From assembly GCF_030817015.1 (NCBI RefSeq), contig NZ_JAUSYS010000001.1, positions 1,612,001-1,676,000 on the forward strand: a DNA stretch of 64,000 bases, written 5' to 3'. This document shows positions 36,556-45,590 of this stretch, piece after piece; the first letter of the stretch is position 1; every line of letters starts with the position of its first letter. The notes below the pieces were generated by a model. It worked only from the letters and a program-made list of their open reading frames with translations. It ran no database searches and was not told where the DNA came from. This DNA is from Arthrobacter sp. V1I7. GTDB lineage: Bacteria; Actinomycetota; Actinomycetes; Actinomycetales; Micrococcaceae. Made by a program: the position numbers and the translations under genes.

Positions 36556-37809
36556 GTGACTGAGATCCGCCAGCCCTCGCCAAGGCGCGGAACCAACTTG
36601 CCCCGGATGGGCGACTTCAACCTCACCGTCATTCTCGATGCCATCCGGCGCACGCCCGGGGGTTTGAGCCGCGTGGAGCTGGCGCAGATCGTCGGGCTGT
36701 CCCCGCAGACGATTTCGAATATCTCCCGCCGCCTGCTGGACCAGAGCCTGATCGTCGAGGCCGGGAAAGAGGGCACCGGACCGGGCAAGCCCCGGACCAT
36801 GCTCCGGCTCAATCCTGCCGGCATGTACGCCGTGGGTGTCCACCTGGATCCTGCCGTGTTGACGTTCGTGCTGCTGGACCTGGTGGGGGCCGTGGTCAAA
36901 CACTCCCGGATCACCACGCCCTCCGGATCCGACCCGCGAGCCGTCATTGACACCATTGCCGCCGAGATCCAACGGCTGATCGAGGTCTCGGGCGTGGACC
37001 GTGCGAAGATCGCCGGCCTGGGCGTGGCATCGCCGGGCCCGATCGACCTGGAGGAGGGCACGGTCGTTGACCCGCCGCTGCTGCTGGGCTGGGTCCGGGT
37101 CCCGCTGCGGGATGCGCTGGCCGAGGCCACGGGCCTGTCCACCCTGGTGGACAAGGACGTGACCAGCGCCGCCGTCGCCGAAACCTGGGCGGGCGGCCCG
37201 AGCGGCGCCGGCAGCTTCGTGTTCATGTACATGGGAACGGGTATCGGCTGCGGCATCGTCCTCAATGACGAGGTGGTGCGCGGCACCTCGGGAAACGCGG
37301 GCGAGATCGGGCATATCATCGTGGACCCCGACGGTCCGCCCTGCGATTGCGGCAAGCGCGGCTGCGTGAAGTCCTCCTGTATCCCGCAGGTGCTGGTGGC
37401 CCAGGCCGAAGCGGCCGGAATACTGGATGGCTCACGGCAGGACAAAGGTGCCCCGGCGGTCCAGGAGGGCTTTGCCGCACTCTGCGACGCCGCCGAGGCC
37501 GGGAATGCCGAAGCTGTGGAAATCATCGAGAAATCCGCCGTGCTCGTCGCCCGGGCCGTCTCCGTGATCACCAACACGCTGGACGTGGACCGGGTGGTCT
37601 TCGGCGGCCCGTTCTGGACCTGCCTCTCCGAGTCCTACCTGGCCATAATTCCCGGACTTATCGAGGAGGCCAGCGACACCCGGAAGATCCACGCCATCGA
37701 AGTGGTAGGCACCGGCGTCGGCGAGGACGTCGGGGCAGTCGGCGCCGCCTGCCTCGTCCTCGAGCACACTCTCGCGCCGCGGTCCCAGCGCCTTCTGCTG
37801 GAGGGGTAG
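36556..37809 (+). CDS. ROK-family transcriptional regulator
   Basis: 417 residues from GTG 36556, preceded by AGGGGA; a longer start at GTG 36526 is possible. The N-terminal winged helix has LSRVELAQIVGLSPQTISNI. The ROK sugar-kinase fold follows, with LGVASPGPIDLEEG and the zinc motif CDCGKRGC near residue 262. NagC/XylR-type ROK proteins sense sugars. No sugar operon adjoins it, so its targets are unknown. Its 3' end is partly duplicated just after the stop. Confidence 0.88.
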   Translation: MTEIRQPSPRRGTNLPRMGDFNLTVILDAIRRTPGGLSRVELAQIVGLSPQTISNISRRLLDQSLIVEAGKEGTGPGKPRTMLRLNPAGMYAVGVHLDPAVLTFVLLDLVGAVVKHSRITTPSGSDPRAVIDTIAAEIQRLIEVSGVDRAKIAGLGVASPGPIDLEEGTVVDPPLLLGWVRVPLRDALAEATGLSTLVDKDVTSAAVAETWAGGPSGAGSFVFMYMGTGIGCGIVLNDEVVRGTSGNAGEIGHIIVDPDGPPCDCGKRGCVKSSCIPQVLVAQAEAAGILDGSRQDKGAPAVQEGFAALCDAAEAGNAEAVEIIEKSAVLVARAVSVITNTLDVDRVVFGGPFWTCLSESYLAIIPGLIEEASDTRKIHAIEVVGTGVGEDVGAVGAACLVLEHTLAPRSQRLLLEG

Positions 37810-37853
37810 CGCGACCGGATCCCGCCGCCGGGTCCCAGCGCCTTCTGCTGGAG
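37781..37853 (+). repeat. 23-bp direct repeat at the end of the ROK gene
   Basis: The 23 bases at 37781-37803, covering the last sense codons, recur exactly at 37831-37853, 50 bp later, with similar GCCGCCG flanks. It looks like a small slippage duplication. Confidence 0.8.
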
Positions 37854-37882
37854 AGGTCCCGCCGCCGGGTGCCCGCGACGCC

Positions 37883-38080
37883 TCAGTCGATGTCTTCCAG
37901 GATTGTGCCGAACGGGATGCTTTCGTCCAGGTGCGCCTGGTGATCGTTGGGATGGAACACCACGCGGACGCCGTGTGATTTGTCCGCGGCGGACTGCATC
38001 AGGACGGGCCGAACCGTGTTGATGAAACTCTCGCTCTTGCCGACGAGATACTCCTGGTAACTTGCTGGAAGCTGGATCAT
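37883..38080 (-). CDS. Small hypothetical protein
   Basis: 65 residues, mildly acidic, no membrane segment: begins MIQLPASYQEYLVGKSES and ends ESIPFGTILEDID. A TATCCT -10-like hexamer lies 6 bases upstream of the ATG, which fits a leaderless transcript. Unknown function; supported mainly by its protein-like composition and promoter. Confidence 0.5.
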   Translation of the reverse strand: MIQLPASYQEYLVGKSESFINTVRPVLMQSAADKSHGVRVVFHPNDHQAHLDESIPFGTILEDID

Positions 38081-38245
38081 GGCAACAGGATAGACCCGCG
38101 CCGCACCCGATGGGGAGGGCTCCGGTCTCGAAAGGGGACGCCGGGCCCAGCGCGCAGCGCAAGCCCTGACGGTCGAAAGCGGCGAAGAATATTCTGTCCG
38201 ACCCCGCAGCCGACCGTAAAGCTGCGTCTTAATTCGACGGGCGAC

Positions 38246-38274
38246 TTGAATGCCTCCGCGTCGGCCCCTAGAGT
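38246..38274 (+). promoter_or_regulatory. metF-metE promoter
   Basis: TTGAAT (38246-38251), 17 bp, TAGAGT (38269-38274). The expected start is near 38281, at a palindrome GTTACC-GA-GGTAAC (38284-38297) that could be an operator. Confidence 0.6.
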
Positions 38275-38280
38275 TCTATC

Positions 38281-38519
38281 CAAGTTACCGAGGTAACGTG
38301 TCAGCGATCCTCCGCAGGCGGCCGGCCCCCAAGGCGGTCCAGGAGGGTGTGGGTGCCCCCATGTGGGCCTGACATTTGCTCACGGAAAACTTCATATCAG
38401 GCGTACCAGTCGCGGCTGCGTCCTGCTGAAGTTCTCTCCGTGTTCCCAAACTCAATTCGCTGTCGTCAGCCCGCCGGTTTCCGGTCTCCTGGCGTCAGGG
38501 TTCACAGCCAAGGACGCAA
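38281..38519 (+). promoter_or_regulatory. Long structured leader of metF-metE, candidate riboswitch or attenuator
   Basis: About 240 bases with three folds. Domain 1: TGTCAG/CTGACA (38299-38304 with 38369-38374) encloses ATCCTCC/GGAGGGT (38307-38313 with 38342-38348). Domain 2: CACGGA/TCCGTG (38381-38386 with 38437-38442), AACTTCA/TGAAGTT (38388-38394 with 38427-38433) and CAGG/CCTG (38398-38401 with 38422-38425). Hairpin 3: CCTG-GCGT-CAGG (38488-38499) just before AGGA (38511-38514). I do not recognise a known SAM, SAH or cobalamin aptamer. Confidence 0.5.
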
Positions 38520-39506
38520 ATGTCACCACCCAGCCTTATCGATACCCATCCCAATCTTGCCGTCGCGGCCCCGGTTGCGCTGTCCTACGAGCTTTTCCCG
38601 CCGCGGTCTCCCGCGGCGGCCGAATCGCTCTGGACCACCATCGGCGAACTGGAAGCCACCAACCCGGATTACGTCTCCGTCACCTATGGTGCGAGCGGCT
38701 CCAACCGGAACACCGCCGTCGAGCTGATCAACCGGCTCGTGCAGGAAACCACGCTGCGGCCGCTGGCCCACCTGACCTGCGTGGGCAATTCCCCGCAGGA
38801 GCTTGCCGAGATCATCGGTGAACTGCTCGACGTCGGCGTGCGCGGCATCCTGGCCCTCCGCGGTGACCAGCCCAAGGACGGCGGCGTCCCTCCCGAGGGT
38901 TCGCTGCGTTACGCCCAGGACCTGATCGAGCTCATCCGCCGCGTGGAACAGCGCCGCTCGGCCCTGCTGTGCGCCGGCAAAGTGGCCGTCGGTGTCGCCG
39001 CGTACCCCACCCGGCACCCGGAATCGCCGAGTGAGGCGCACGACGTCGAGGTGCTGCTGGCCAAGCAGCGTTCCGGCGCCGACTTCGCCATCACCCAGGT
39101 CTTCTTCCACACCGGGCAGTACGCGGACCTCCTGACCCGTGCGCGCCGGGCCGGCGTCACGATCCCGATCATTCCCGGTGTCATGCCGCTGACCAGCATC
39201 CGGCGGCTGACCCGCCTCGGCGAGCTGACCGGCGTCGAACCGGCCCCGGAACTGATTGAACGGCTCGCCGCCGCCGATACCGACGCCGAACGGGCGCGGA
39301 TCGGGGTCGGCGCCACTGTGGACCTGGCCAACGCGGCCCTGGCAGCCGGCGCCCCCGGAATCCACCTCTACACCTTCAATGAGCACGCCGCAGCGCTTGA
39401 CGTGCTGGACAAGCTTGCCCTGCCGCGCCCGCGGCGCTCTGCAGTGCACGACGCCGCACGGCTTAACCCGGCGCGGCGCACTGCCGGCCGCCAGCTCGCC
39501 AGCTGA
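38520..39506 (+). CDS. metF: Methylenetetrahydrofolate reductase
   Basis: 328 residues. MetF reduces 5,10-methylene-THF to 5-methyl-THF with an FAD cofactor. Landmarks are LSYELFPPRSP, YVSVTYGASGSNR, and FAITQVFFHTGQY. The C-terminus runs ~30 residues longer than the E. coli enzyme. The start is ATG 38520 with AGGA 5 bases upstream. It precedes metE by 45 bp and supplies its methyl donor, so the pair is an operon. Confidence 0.95.
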   Translation: MSPPSLIDTHPNLAVAAPVALSYELFPPRSPAAAESLWTTIGELEATNPDYVSVTYGASGSNRNTAVELINRLVQETTLRPLAHLTCVGNSPQELAEIIGELLDVGVRGILALRGDQPKDGGVPPEGSLRYAQDLIELIRRVEQRRSALLCAGKVAVGVAAYPTRHPESPSEAHDVEVLLAKQRSGADFAITQVFFHTGQYADLLTRARRAGVTIPIIPGVMPLTSIRRLTRLGELTGVEPAPELIERLAAADTDAERARIGVGATVDLANAALAAGAPGIHLYTFNEHAAALDVLDKLALPRPRRSAVHDAARLNPARRTAGRQLAS

Positions 39507-39551
39507 CCACACGCTTCCCCCCACCCGAACCACCAACACCAAGGACTTCCC

Positions 39552-41894
39552 ATGACTGAAAAGAACACCACCAACCCCACTCCGTTCCCGGCCGCCTCGA
39601 TCCTGGGCTACCCGCGCATCGGCCGCCGCCGTGAACTCAAAAAGGCCGTCGAAGCCTACTGGGCCGGCAAGATCGACGCCGCCGCCCTCGACGCCGCCGC
39701 CAAGGAGATCCAGCTCGGTACCGCCAAGCGCCTGCAGGGCGTGGGCCTCACCGAAGCCGCCGCCGTACCCGGCACCTTCTCCTACTACGACCAGGTGCTC
39801 GACGCCGCCGCCCACCTCGGCGCCGTCCCCGCCCGCTTCGGCCAGCTCCTCAACGCCGCCGGCCAGCTCGACATCGACGGCTACTTCACCCTGGCCCGCG
39901 GCAACAAGGACCAGCAGCCGCTGGAAATGACCAAGTGGTTCGACACCAACTACCACTACCTGGTCCCCGAGATCGGCCCGGAGACCAGCTTCGCGCTGAC
40001 CTCCAACCGGATCGTCGAGGAGTTCGAGTACGCCCTCGCCAACGGTGTGGAGACCCGCCCGTACCTCGTCGGCCCGGTGACCTTCCTGCTGCTGAGCAAG
40101 GCCTCCGACGACGCCCCGGCCGGCTTCAGCCCGCTGTCCCGCCTCGAGGACGTGCTGCCCGTCTATGTCGCCCTGCTGGAGAAGCTCGCCGCTGCCGGCG
40201 CCAGCTGGATCCAGCTGGACGAACCCGCCCTCGTGGTGGACCAGGACACTCCCGCCGGCGAGATCCAGGCCGCCGTCGCCCGCTCCTACGAGGCCCTTTC
40301 CGCCGCGGCCAGCCGCCCGCAGCTGTTCGTGTCCACCCCGTACGGTGCGCTCAACGGCCAGCTCGGAACCCTTGCCGCGACCGGCATCGACGCCCTGCAC
40401 CTGGACGTCTTCAAGGGTGAGGTCCCCTCCGCCGCGGCGCTGGCCGCGCTGGGCAACAAAACCCTCGTCGCCGGCGTCGTCGACGGCCACAACATCTGGC
40501 GCAACGACCTCGCCGCCTCAGCGGACAAGATCGCCGAGCTGCAGAAGTCCGTCGCCAGGCTGGCCGTCAGCACCTCCACCTCCACCCAGCACGTTCCGCA
40601 CGACGTCGACGAGGAAGTCCAGCTCTCCGCCCAGCTGCGCAGCTGGCTTGCCTTCGCCGACCAGAAGGCCGCCGAGGTTGTCACCCTCGCCGGCCTGCTG
40701 ACCGACCCGGCCGCCGTCCGGCCGGCCATCGACGAGGCCACCCGCATCATCGCTTCCCGTGCCGCCGCCGAGGGTGTTCAGCGCGCCGACGTCCGGGCCC
40801 GCGCCGCGGCCCTGACCGCCGCCGACTTCAACCGCTCCGAGTATGGTGTCCGTGAAGCAGCCCAGGAGAAGTCCCTGGCCCTGCCGCCGCTGCCCACCAC
40901 CACCATCGGTTCCTTCCCGCAGACCGCCGAGATCCGCACCGCCCGGGCCCGCGCCAACAAGGGTGACCTCAGCACCGAGCAGTACGAGCAGCTCATGAAG
41001 GACGAGATCAAGCGCGTCGTGGAGCTGCAGGAAGAGCTCGGCTTCGACGTCCTGGTCCACGGCGAGCCCGAGCGCAACGACATGGTCCAGTACTTCGCCG
41101 AAAACCTCGAAGGCTTCGACGTCACCGTGCACGGCTGGGTCCAGTCCTACGGCTCGCGCTGCACGCGTCCCTCGATCCTGTGGGGCGATGTCACCCGCAG
41201 CGCCCCCATCACGGTGGAATGGGCCCGGTACGCGCAGTCCCTGACCAACAAGCCGATGAAGGGCATGCTCACCGGCCCGGTCACCATCCTGGCCTGGTCC
41301 TTCGTCCGCGACGACCAGCCCCTCGGCGAGACCGCCAACCAGGTGGCCCTCGCCCTCCGGGACGAGATCGCGGACCTCGAAGCCGCCGGCATCCAGGTCA
41401 TCCAGGTGGACGAGCCCGCCCTGCGCGAGCTGCTGCCGCTGCGCAAGGCCGACCAGGCCGCGTACCTGGACTGGTCCGTGAAGTCCTTCCGCCTGTCCAC
41501 CGCCGGAGCCGGGGACAGCACCCAGATCCACACCCACCTGTGCTACTCCGAATTCGGCGCCATCATCGACGCGATCGACGGCCTCGACGCCGACGTGACC
41601 TCGATCGAGGCGGCCCGCTCCCGCATGGAGGTCGTCCACGACCTCGAATCCCACGGCTTCGGCCGCGGTGTCGGCCCGGGCGTCTATGACATCCACTCGC
41701 CGCGCGTCCCGGGCGAGCAGGAGGTCACCGAACTGCTCAGCACCGCCGTCAAGCACGTCCCGTCCCGCCAGCTCTGGGTCAACCCGGACTGCGGCCTGAA
41801 GACCCGGGGCTACGCCGAGACCGAGGAGTCCCTGCGTAACCTGGTCCACGCCACGAAGACGGTCCGCGCCGGACTGCTCGAAGCGGCCAAGTAG
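39552..41894 (+). CDS. metE: Cobalamin-independent methionine synthase
   Basis: 780 residues. MetE transfers the methyl group of 5-methyl-THF-triglutamate to homocysteine. The N-terminal barrel starts SILGYPRIGRRRELKKAVEA. The C-terminal barrel carries the zinc ligands in IHTHLCYSEF (~660) and NPDCGLKTRG (~743). Downstream of metF and before a strong terminator. Many actinobacteria control metE by B12, but no B12 box was seen. Confidence 0.97.
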   Translation: MTEKNTTNPTPFPAASILGYPRIGRRRELKKAVEAYWAGKIDAAALDAAAKEIQLGTAKRLQGVGLTEAAAVPGTFSYYDQVLDAAAHLGAVPARFGQLLNAAGQLDIDGYFTLARGNKDQQPLEMTKWFDTNYHYLVPEIGPETSFALTSNRIVEEFEYALANGVETRPYLVGPVTFLLLSKASDDAPAGFSPLSRLEDVLPVYVALLEKLAAAGASWIQLDEPALVVDQDTPAGEIQAAVARSYEALSAAASRPQLFVSTPYGALNGQLGTLAATGIDALHLDVFKGEVPSAAALAALGNKTLVAGVVDGHNIWRNDLAASADKIAELQKSVARLAVSTSTSTQHVPHDVDEEVQLSAQLRSWLAFADQKAAEVVTLAGLLTDPAAVRPAIDEATRIIASRAAAEGVQRADVRARAAALTAADFNRSEYGVREAAQEKSLALPPLPTTTIGSFPQTAEIRTARARANKGDLSTEQYEQLMKDEIKRVVELQEELGFDVLVHGEPERNDMVQYFAENLEGFDVTVHGWVQSYGSRCTRPSILWGDVTRSAPITVEWARYAQSLTNKPMKGMLTGPVTILAWSFVRDDQPLGETANQVALALRDEIADLEAAGIQVIQVDEPALRELLPLRKADQAAYLDWSVKSFRLSTAGAGDSTQIHTHLCYSEFGAIIDAIDGLDADVTSIEAARSRMEVVHDLESHGFGRGVGPGVYDIHSPRVPGEQEVTELLSTAVKHVPSRQLWVNPDCGLKTRGYAETEESLRNLVHATKTVRAGLLEAAK

Positions 41895-41913
41895 CAGCAC
41901 GCTCAAGCCAATA

Positions 41914-41966
41914 ACGACGCCGGCCGGTCACCTTCTCCAGGTGACCGGCCGGCGTCGTACGTTTTG
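41914..41966 (+). terminator. Strong terminator after metE
   Basis: A perfect 20-bp stem (41914-41933 with 41939-41958), a 5-base loop, then ACGTTTTGG. Confidence 0.9.
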
Positions 41967-42081
41967 GTCATCGATTGCTCCCCACCGACCCCCTCGCCTC
42001 ACAAGTTCGGCCAGGGAACCCTGTCGGCGTGGGCCCCGCGCCGTTTTGAGCTCCCGAAAGGGCAGCTGCTGAGCAATCGAT

Positions 42082-42588
42082 TCAGGACTCCCAGAGGATT
42101 TCGTCGTCCACGACGCCGTCCTCGTCCGCCGAGGCCACCAGGACCTCATCGGTGAAATGGGCGCCGAGCGTGAAGTCCAGCACGAAGTAGCGTTCCGGCT
42201 GGCCCGGGAAGATGCCCACATGGCCCAGCTTCAGCGCCTTGAGGAAGACCTCGTCGGTGAGCTGGCTTTTGTCCTGGACACCGAAGACCTTCTGCAGGTG
42301 CTCACTCTTGATCGCGTTGCAGTGGAAGTGACGGTACTCCTGCGGGCTGGTGCCTTCCTGCTCCAGCTCCTCGGCGATCATGTCGCGGACCTGGTCCACG
42401 AGTTCGGGTAGGAAGCGCAGCCGGTAGTCAACCTTGTGCAGAGCCGCTTCGTCGAAACGTTCATGCGCATTGACATTGAGGTCAAGCTCCACGGTCTGGC
42501 CCGCCAGTTCGTGCTTGGCGGAGAAGTAATGTTCCCTGCCGTGGTTGAGTTCGACCTCACCGAAGTGCTTGCTCGCTACCTTGTTCAT
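42082..42588 (-). CDS. Conserved hypothetical protein, possibly DUF2004
   Basis: 168 residues from ATG 42588 (a longer start at 42678 is open). No signal peptide or membrane segment. It is acidic with regular structure, for example QTVELDLNVNAHERFDEAAL and EYRHFHCNAIKSEHLQKVF, and ends with DDEILWES. I recall DUF2004 proteins with similar text, but this is unverified. It is not linked to the convergent metE, from which a terminator separates it. Confidence 0.7.
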   Translation of the reverse strand: MNKVASKHFGEVELNHGREHYFSAKHELAGQTVELDLNVNAHERFDEAALHKVDYRLRFLPELVDQVRDMIAEELEQEGTSPQEYRHFHCNAIKSEHLQKVFGVQDKSQLTDEVFLKALKLGHVGIFPGQPERYFVLDFTLGAHFTDEVLVASADEDGVVDDEILWES

Positions 42589-42720
42589 ATCTTCAACATA
42601 GTCCTCAAATCCGGTCCGTTCCAGCGTTCCCAAGCTTTTCTCCGGTACCGCCACGGCTCTCGAGACCGACCCGGGCAAGCGCGCCGCCGCAGCGCCGGCC
42701 GGGAAGCTGCCCAGGAAACG

Positions 42721-43632
42721 CTAGTCCGTCCCGAGCTTGTGCAGGGTGTCGGCCAGGAGCTCCACGAACAACTGCACCTGCGCAGTCTGCTTTTCGTTGA
42801 TCAGCAGGGCGAAGACATTGCGGGCCAGCCGGATCTCCGGGACGTCCAGCACCACCACTCCGGCGGGGCGATGCAGCAGGGCAAGCTCGGGAACCAGGGC
42901 GGCGCCGAGCCCGGCCGCCGCCATTTCCAGGCTGGCGTGGAAGTCGTCACTGTATGCCACCACCCGCGGGTACAGATTGCAGCTGGCGAAGAGCCGCTCA
43001 ATCACGGTGGCGTCGCTCGTGCCCGGGTGGTGCAGAATCCAGGGCATGTCGGAGAGGTGGTCAGCGGCGACCTTTGAATCCGTGCCGATGCCCCAGGCCG
43101 CCGGCAGCACCACCCGGAAGTTGTCGTCCCCGATCCACTGCCGGTTGATGGTGTGCGGCCACGCCAGCCCCGACTGGCCCACCTGGTAGACCAGGGCAAC
43201 ATCGAGTTCGCCCCCGGTGCGCAGGCCCTGGATGGTCTGGGCAGGTTCGGCGACGGAGACGCGCAGGTCAATGCCGAGCTTCTTCCACGCCGGGTTCTGC
43301 AGGATCCGCGGCAGCACATAAGTGGCGAGGCTGGGGAAGATGCCGAGCCGGAGCTCCTGGCTCGTGGCGTCCTCGGTCCGGGAGGCCGTGGCCAGCAGCG
43401 TCTCAATGTCGGTGAGTACCTTGGCCGCGTGCCGCGTCATCACGACGGCGGCGTCCGTGGGCTGGATGCTGCGGGCCGAGCGCTGGAAGAGGACCACCCC
43501 GGTATCGCGTTCGAGGGCGGACATCTGCTGCGAGACAGCCGACGCCGTGTAGCCGAGCCTGCCGGCTGCGGCCGCGAAGGAACCCAGCCGGATCACCTCA
43601 ACGAGGGTCCGCAGATGGACGGGGTTGATCAA
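42721..43632 (-). CDS. LysR-family transcriptional regulator
   Basis: 303 residues from TTG 43632, chosen because GAAGGG lies 6 bases upstream and the protein then starts INPVHLRTLVEVIRLGSFAA, the usual LysR beginning; a start at 43680 is also open. The helix-turn-helix is AAGRLGYTASAVSQQMSALE. The C-terminal two-lobed sensor domain follows, with LRLGIFPSLATYVLPRIL. Ligand and targets are unknown. Confidence 0.85.
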   Translation of the reverse strand: MINPVHLRTLVEVIRLGSFAAAAGRLGYTASAVSQQMSALERDTGVVLFQRSARSIQPTDAAVVMTRHAAKVLTDIETLLATASRTEDATSQELRLGIFPSLATYVLPRILQNPAWKKLGIDLRVSVAEPAQTIQGLRTGGELDVALVYQVGQSGLAWPHTINRQWIGDDNFRVVLPAAWGIGTDSKVAADHLSDMPWILHHPGTSDATVIERLFASCNLYPRVVAYSDDFHASLEMAAAGLGAALVPELALLHRPAGVVVLDVPEIRLARNVFALLINEKQTAQVQLFVELLADTLHKLGTD

Positions 43633-43898
43633 GGACTGCCCTTCGCCTGGTAGCTGAAATCCCGCTTCATTCTGGCACACCCGGGATTCCGGGATCCCGC
43701 TGGAACCGCCGCCGCCGGAAATTCAGACTCATCCGGCTGCCGGTTGGGAACGAATTGCCCTCAGACGATTCATTCCGACGATGTCGGCAAGCCAACAGGA
43801 GCAGATCAGTGCCACACGCACGACGTGCCGCAGGCGGGACACTTTGAAACCCCGGTCCTGCGCCCTTGATGGATCTCGCCCATCAGCCATGCTGGACG

Positions 43899-44357
43899 TT
43901 AGTCCAGGCTCTTGATCACTTTCATCGTCGGATGCGAAATGATGCGGTGAATCCCGGGGAGCTTGGTCATCTTCTGGGTCTGGAAGCGTTCGTATTCGTT
44001 GGCATCGGCGACGTCCACCCTGACGATGTAATCCGGCAGGCCGTAAACGCGCCGGACCTCTGTCACTTCGTCCAGGGCCGCGACGGCTGTTTCGAATTCT
44101 TCGACTGTTTGCCGGTTGGTCATGGTGATCTCGACCGACATGATGACGCAGTGACCCCGTCCTGCGGCCGCCGGGTCGATGACCGCCCGGTATCCGGCAA
44201 TGACTCCGCTCTCTTCCAGGCGCTGGACCCGCCGCAGGCACGGCGCGGGCGTGAGGCCCACCCTCCGGGCGAGTTCAAGGTTGGTCAAACGACCGTCCCG
44301 CGAAAGTTGGAACAATATTTCTCGATCAATGCCGTCAAGTGCCCTTTGATTGCTCAC
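43899..44357 (-). CDS. Lrp/AsnC-family transcriptional regulator
   Basis: 152 residues. The helix-turn-helix is LTNLELARRVGLTPAPCLRR, and the RAM sensor domain has VRRVYGLPDYIVRVDVAD. Such proteins sense amino acids. It is divergent from azlCD, which export branched-chain amino acids, 62 bp away; regulation of that pair in response to leucine or isoleucine is the likely role. Confidence 0.9.
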   Translation of the reverse strand: MSNQRALDGIDREILFQLSRDGRLTNLELARRVGLTPAPCLRRVQRLEESGVIAGYRAVIDPAAAGRGHCVIMSVEITMTNRQTVEEFETAVAALDEVTEVRRVYGLPDYIVRVDVADANEYERFQTQKMTKLPGIHRIISHPTMKVIKSLD

Positions 44358-44419
44358 AGCACCACTTTAGCGCTCTGTTTGGCAACCATAGATGAATGGA
44401 TTCTTCCTACTATTGCTCT

Positions 44420-45163
44420 ATGAAACATTACGGGCCCTCCCCGGCGGTTACCGCCCTCGATTGCGTTACGGCCGCGGCCCCTTCCGGGGACGTCCGCATG
44501 GCCGTCCGGGCTTCCTTGCCGGCGCTGCTGGGCGCGTTGCCGATGGGTATCGCCTTCGGTGTCGTGGTGGCGCAGTCACCGCTGCCCTGGTGGTGGGCGC
44601 CGGTGTTCGCGACCGTGATCTTCGCCGGCTCACTCGAGTTCCTGGTGCTGGGCATGGTCGTCGCAATGGCGCCGCTGGCGTCCATCGCTGCGACGGCTTT
44701 CCTGGTGAATTTCCGGCACGTGTTCTACGCGCTCTCCTTCCCGCTGCACCGGGTCCATGGCCGCGGCGCAAAGGTCTACAGCACCTTCACGCTGACCGAC
44801 GAGGCCTGGGCCCTGACGGCCTCGCCTGAAGCGCAGACCTGGAGCCGACGCCGCATCCTCGCGATCCAGGCGTGCTTCCAGGTCGCCTGGGTCGGCGGGG
44901 TCACCGCGGGCGCACTGGGCGGCACCCTGATCCCGAAGGGTGTCGTCGGACTGGACTTCGCACTCACCGCGTTCTTCCTGGTCCTGGGCATCGATGCCTA
45001 CCGGGTCCGCAAGAACCTGCCCCTGCCGCTGCTCGCCCTGGGCTGCGCACTGACCGGCTACCTGTTCTTCGGTGAAGGGATGCTCATCGCCGCGATGATC
45101 CTGTTCCTGGCGGTTCTGCTCGCACACTATGCCCTTAGCCGGAGGAAGAACCACCATGCCTGA
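44420..45163 (+). CDS. azlC: AzlC branched-chain amino acid exporter subunit
   Basis: 247 residues from ATG 44420, chosen because TACTAT (44408-44413) is 6 bases upstream, which fits a leaderless transcript; ATG 44396 is also open. AzlC is the large membrane subunit of a branched-chain amino acid exporter. It has several hydrophobic segments and the family text LPALLGALPMGIAFGVVVAQ and VNFRHVFYALSFP. The last 8 bp overlap azlD. Confidence 0.9.
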   Translation: MKHYGPSPAVTALDCVTAAAPSGDVRMAVRASLPALLGALPMGIAFGVVVAQSPLPWWWAPVFATVIFAGSLEFLVLGMVVAMAPLASIAATAFLVNFRHVFYALSFPLHRVHGRGAKVYSTFTLTDEAWALTASPEAQTWSRRRILAIQACFQVAWVGGVTAGALGGTLIPKGVVGLDFALTAFFLVLGIDAYRVRKNLPLPLLALGCALTGYLFFGEGMLIAAMILFLAVLLAHYALSRRKNHHA

Positions 45164-45491
45164 GCCGACGTACATCCTCGCGGCCGTCCTGATCAGTTCG
45201 GCCGTCACCTGGGCGCTGCGGGCGGCCCCGTTCGCGCTGCTCGCCCCCATCCGCCACAGCGCCCTGCTGCCCTACCTGAACGAGAACATGCCGGTCGGCA
45301 TCATGACCATCCTGGTCTTCTACACCGTCCGGCACACCCCACCCGCCCTCACGCCAACGGCCGGCGCAATTGCCGCAGGACTGATCGTTACTGCCGGCCT
45401 CCACGTGTGGCGGCGGAACGCCGTCCTCAGCGTCCTGGGAGGAACCGCCGTCCACGTGGCCCTGGCATCCACCCTCCCCGTCTGGCCCTGA
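45156..45491 (+). CDS. azlD: AzlD branched-chain amino acid exporter subunit
   Basis: 111 residues from ATG 45156, with GGAGG upstream inside azlC. AzlD is the small partner, with four hydrophobic segments, including LRAAPFALLAPIRHS and VGIMTILVFYTVRH. The 8-bp overlap with azlC implies coupling. Confidence 0.9.
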   Translation: MPEPTYILAAVLISSAVTWALRAAPFALLAPIRHSALLPYLNENMPVGIMTILVFYTVRHTPPALTPTAGAIAAGLIVTAGLHVWRRNAVLSVLGGTAVHVALASTLPVWP

Positions 45492-45590
45492 ACCGCCGGC
45501 CACGCCACCGATCCGCTCTCGAAGGCCGCGCCACCGACCAGCTCGACCGCCGCATCACCTGCACGGCAACCGCGATCACGAAGTCAACAG

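Noticed and set aside
38281-38519. SAM-IV or SAM-I-like riboswitch before metF
   Set aside because: A GTGGGTGCCCCC segment faintly resembles SAM-IV, but the obligatory GGCAACC core and P1 arrangement are missing.
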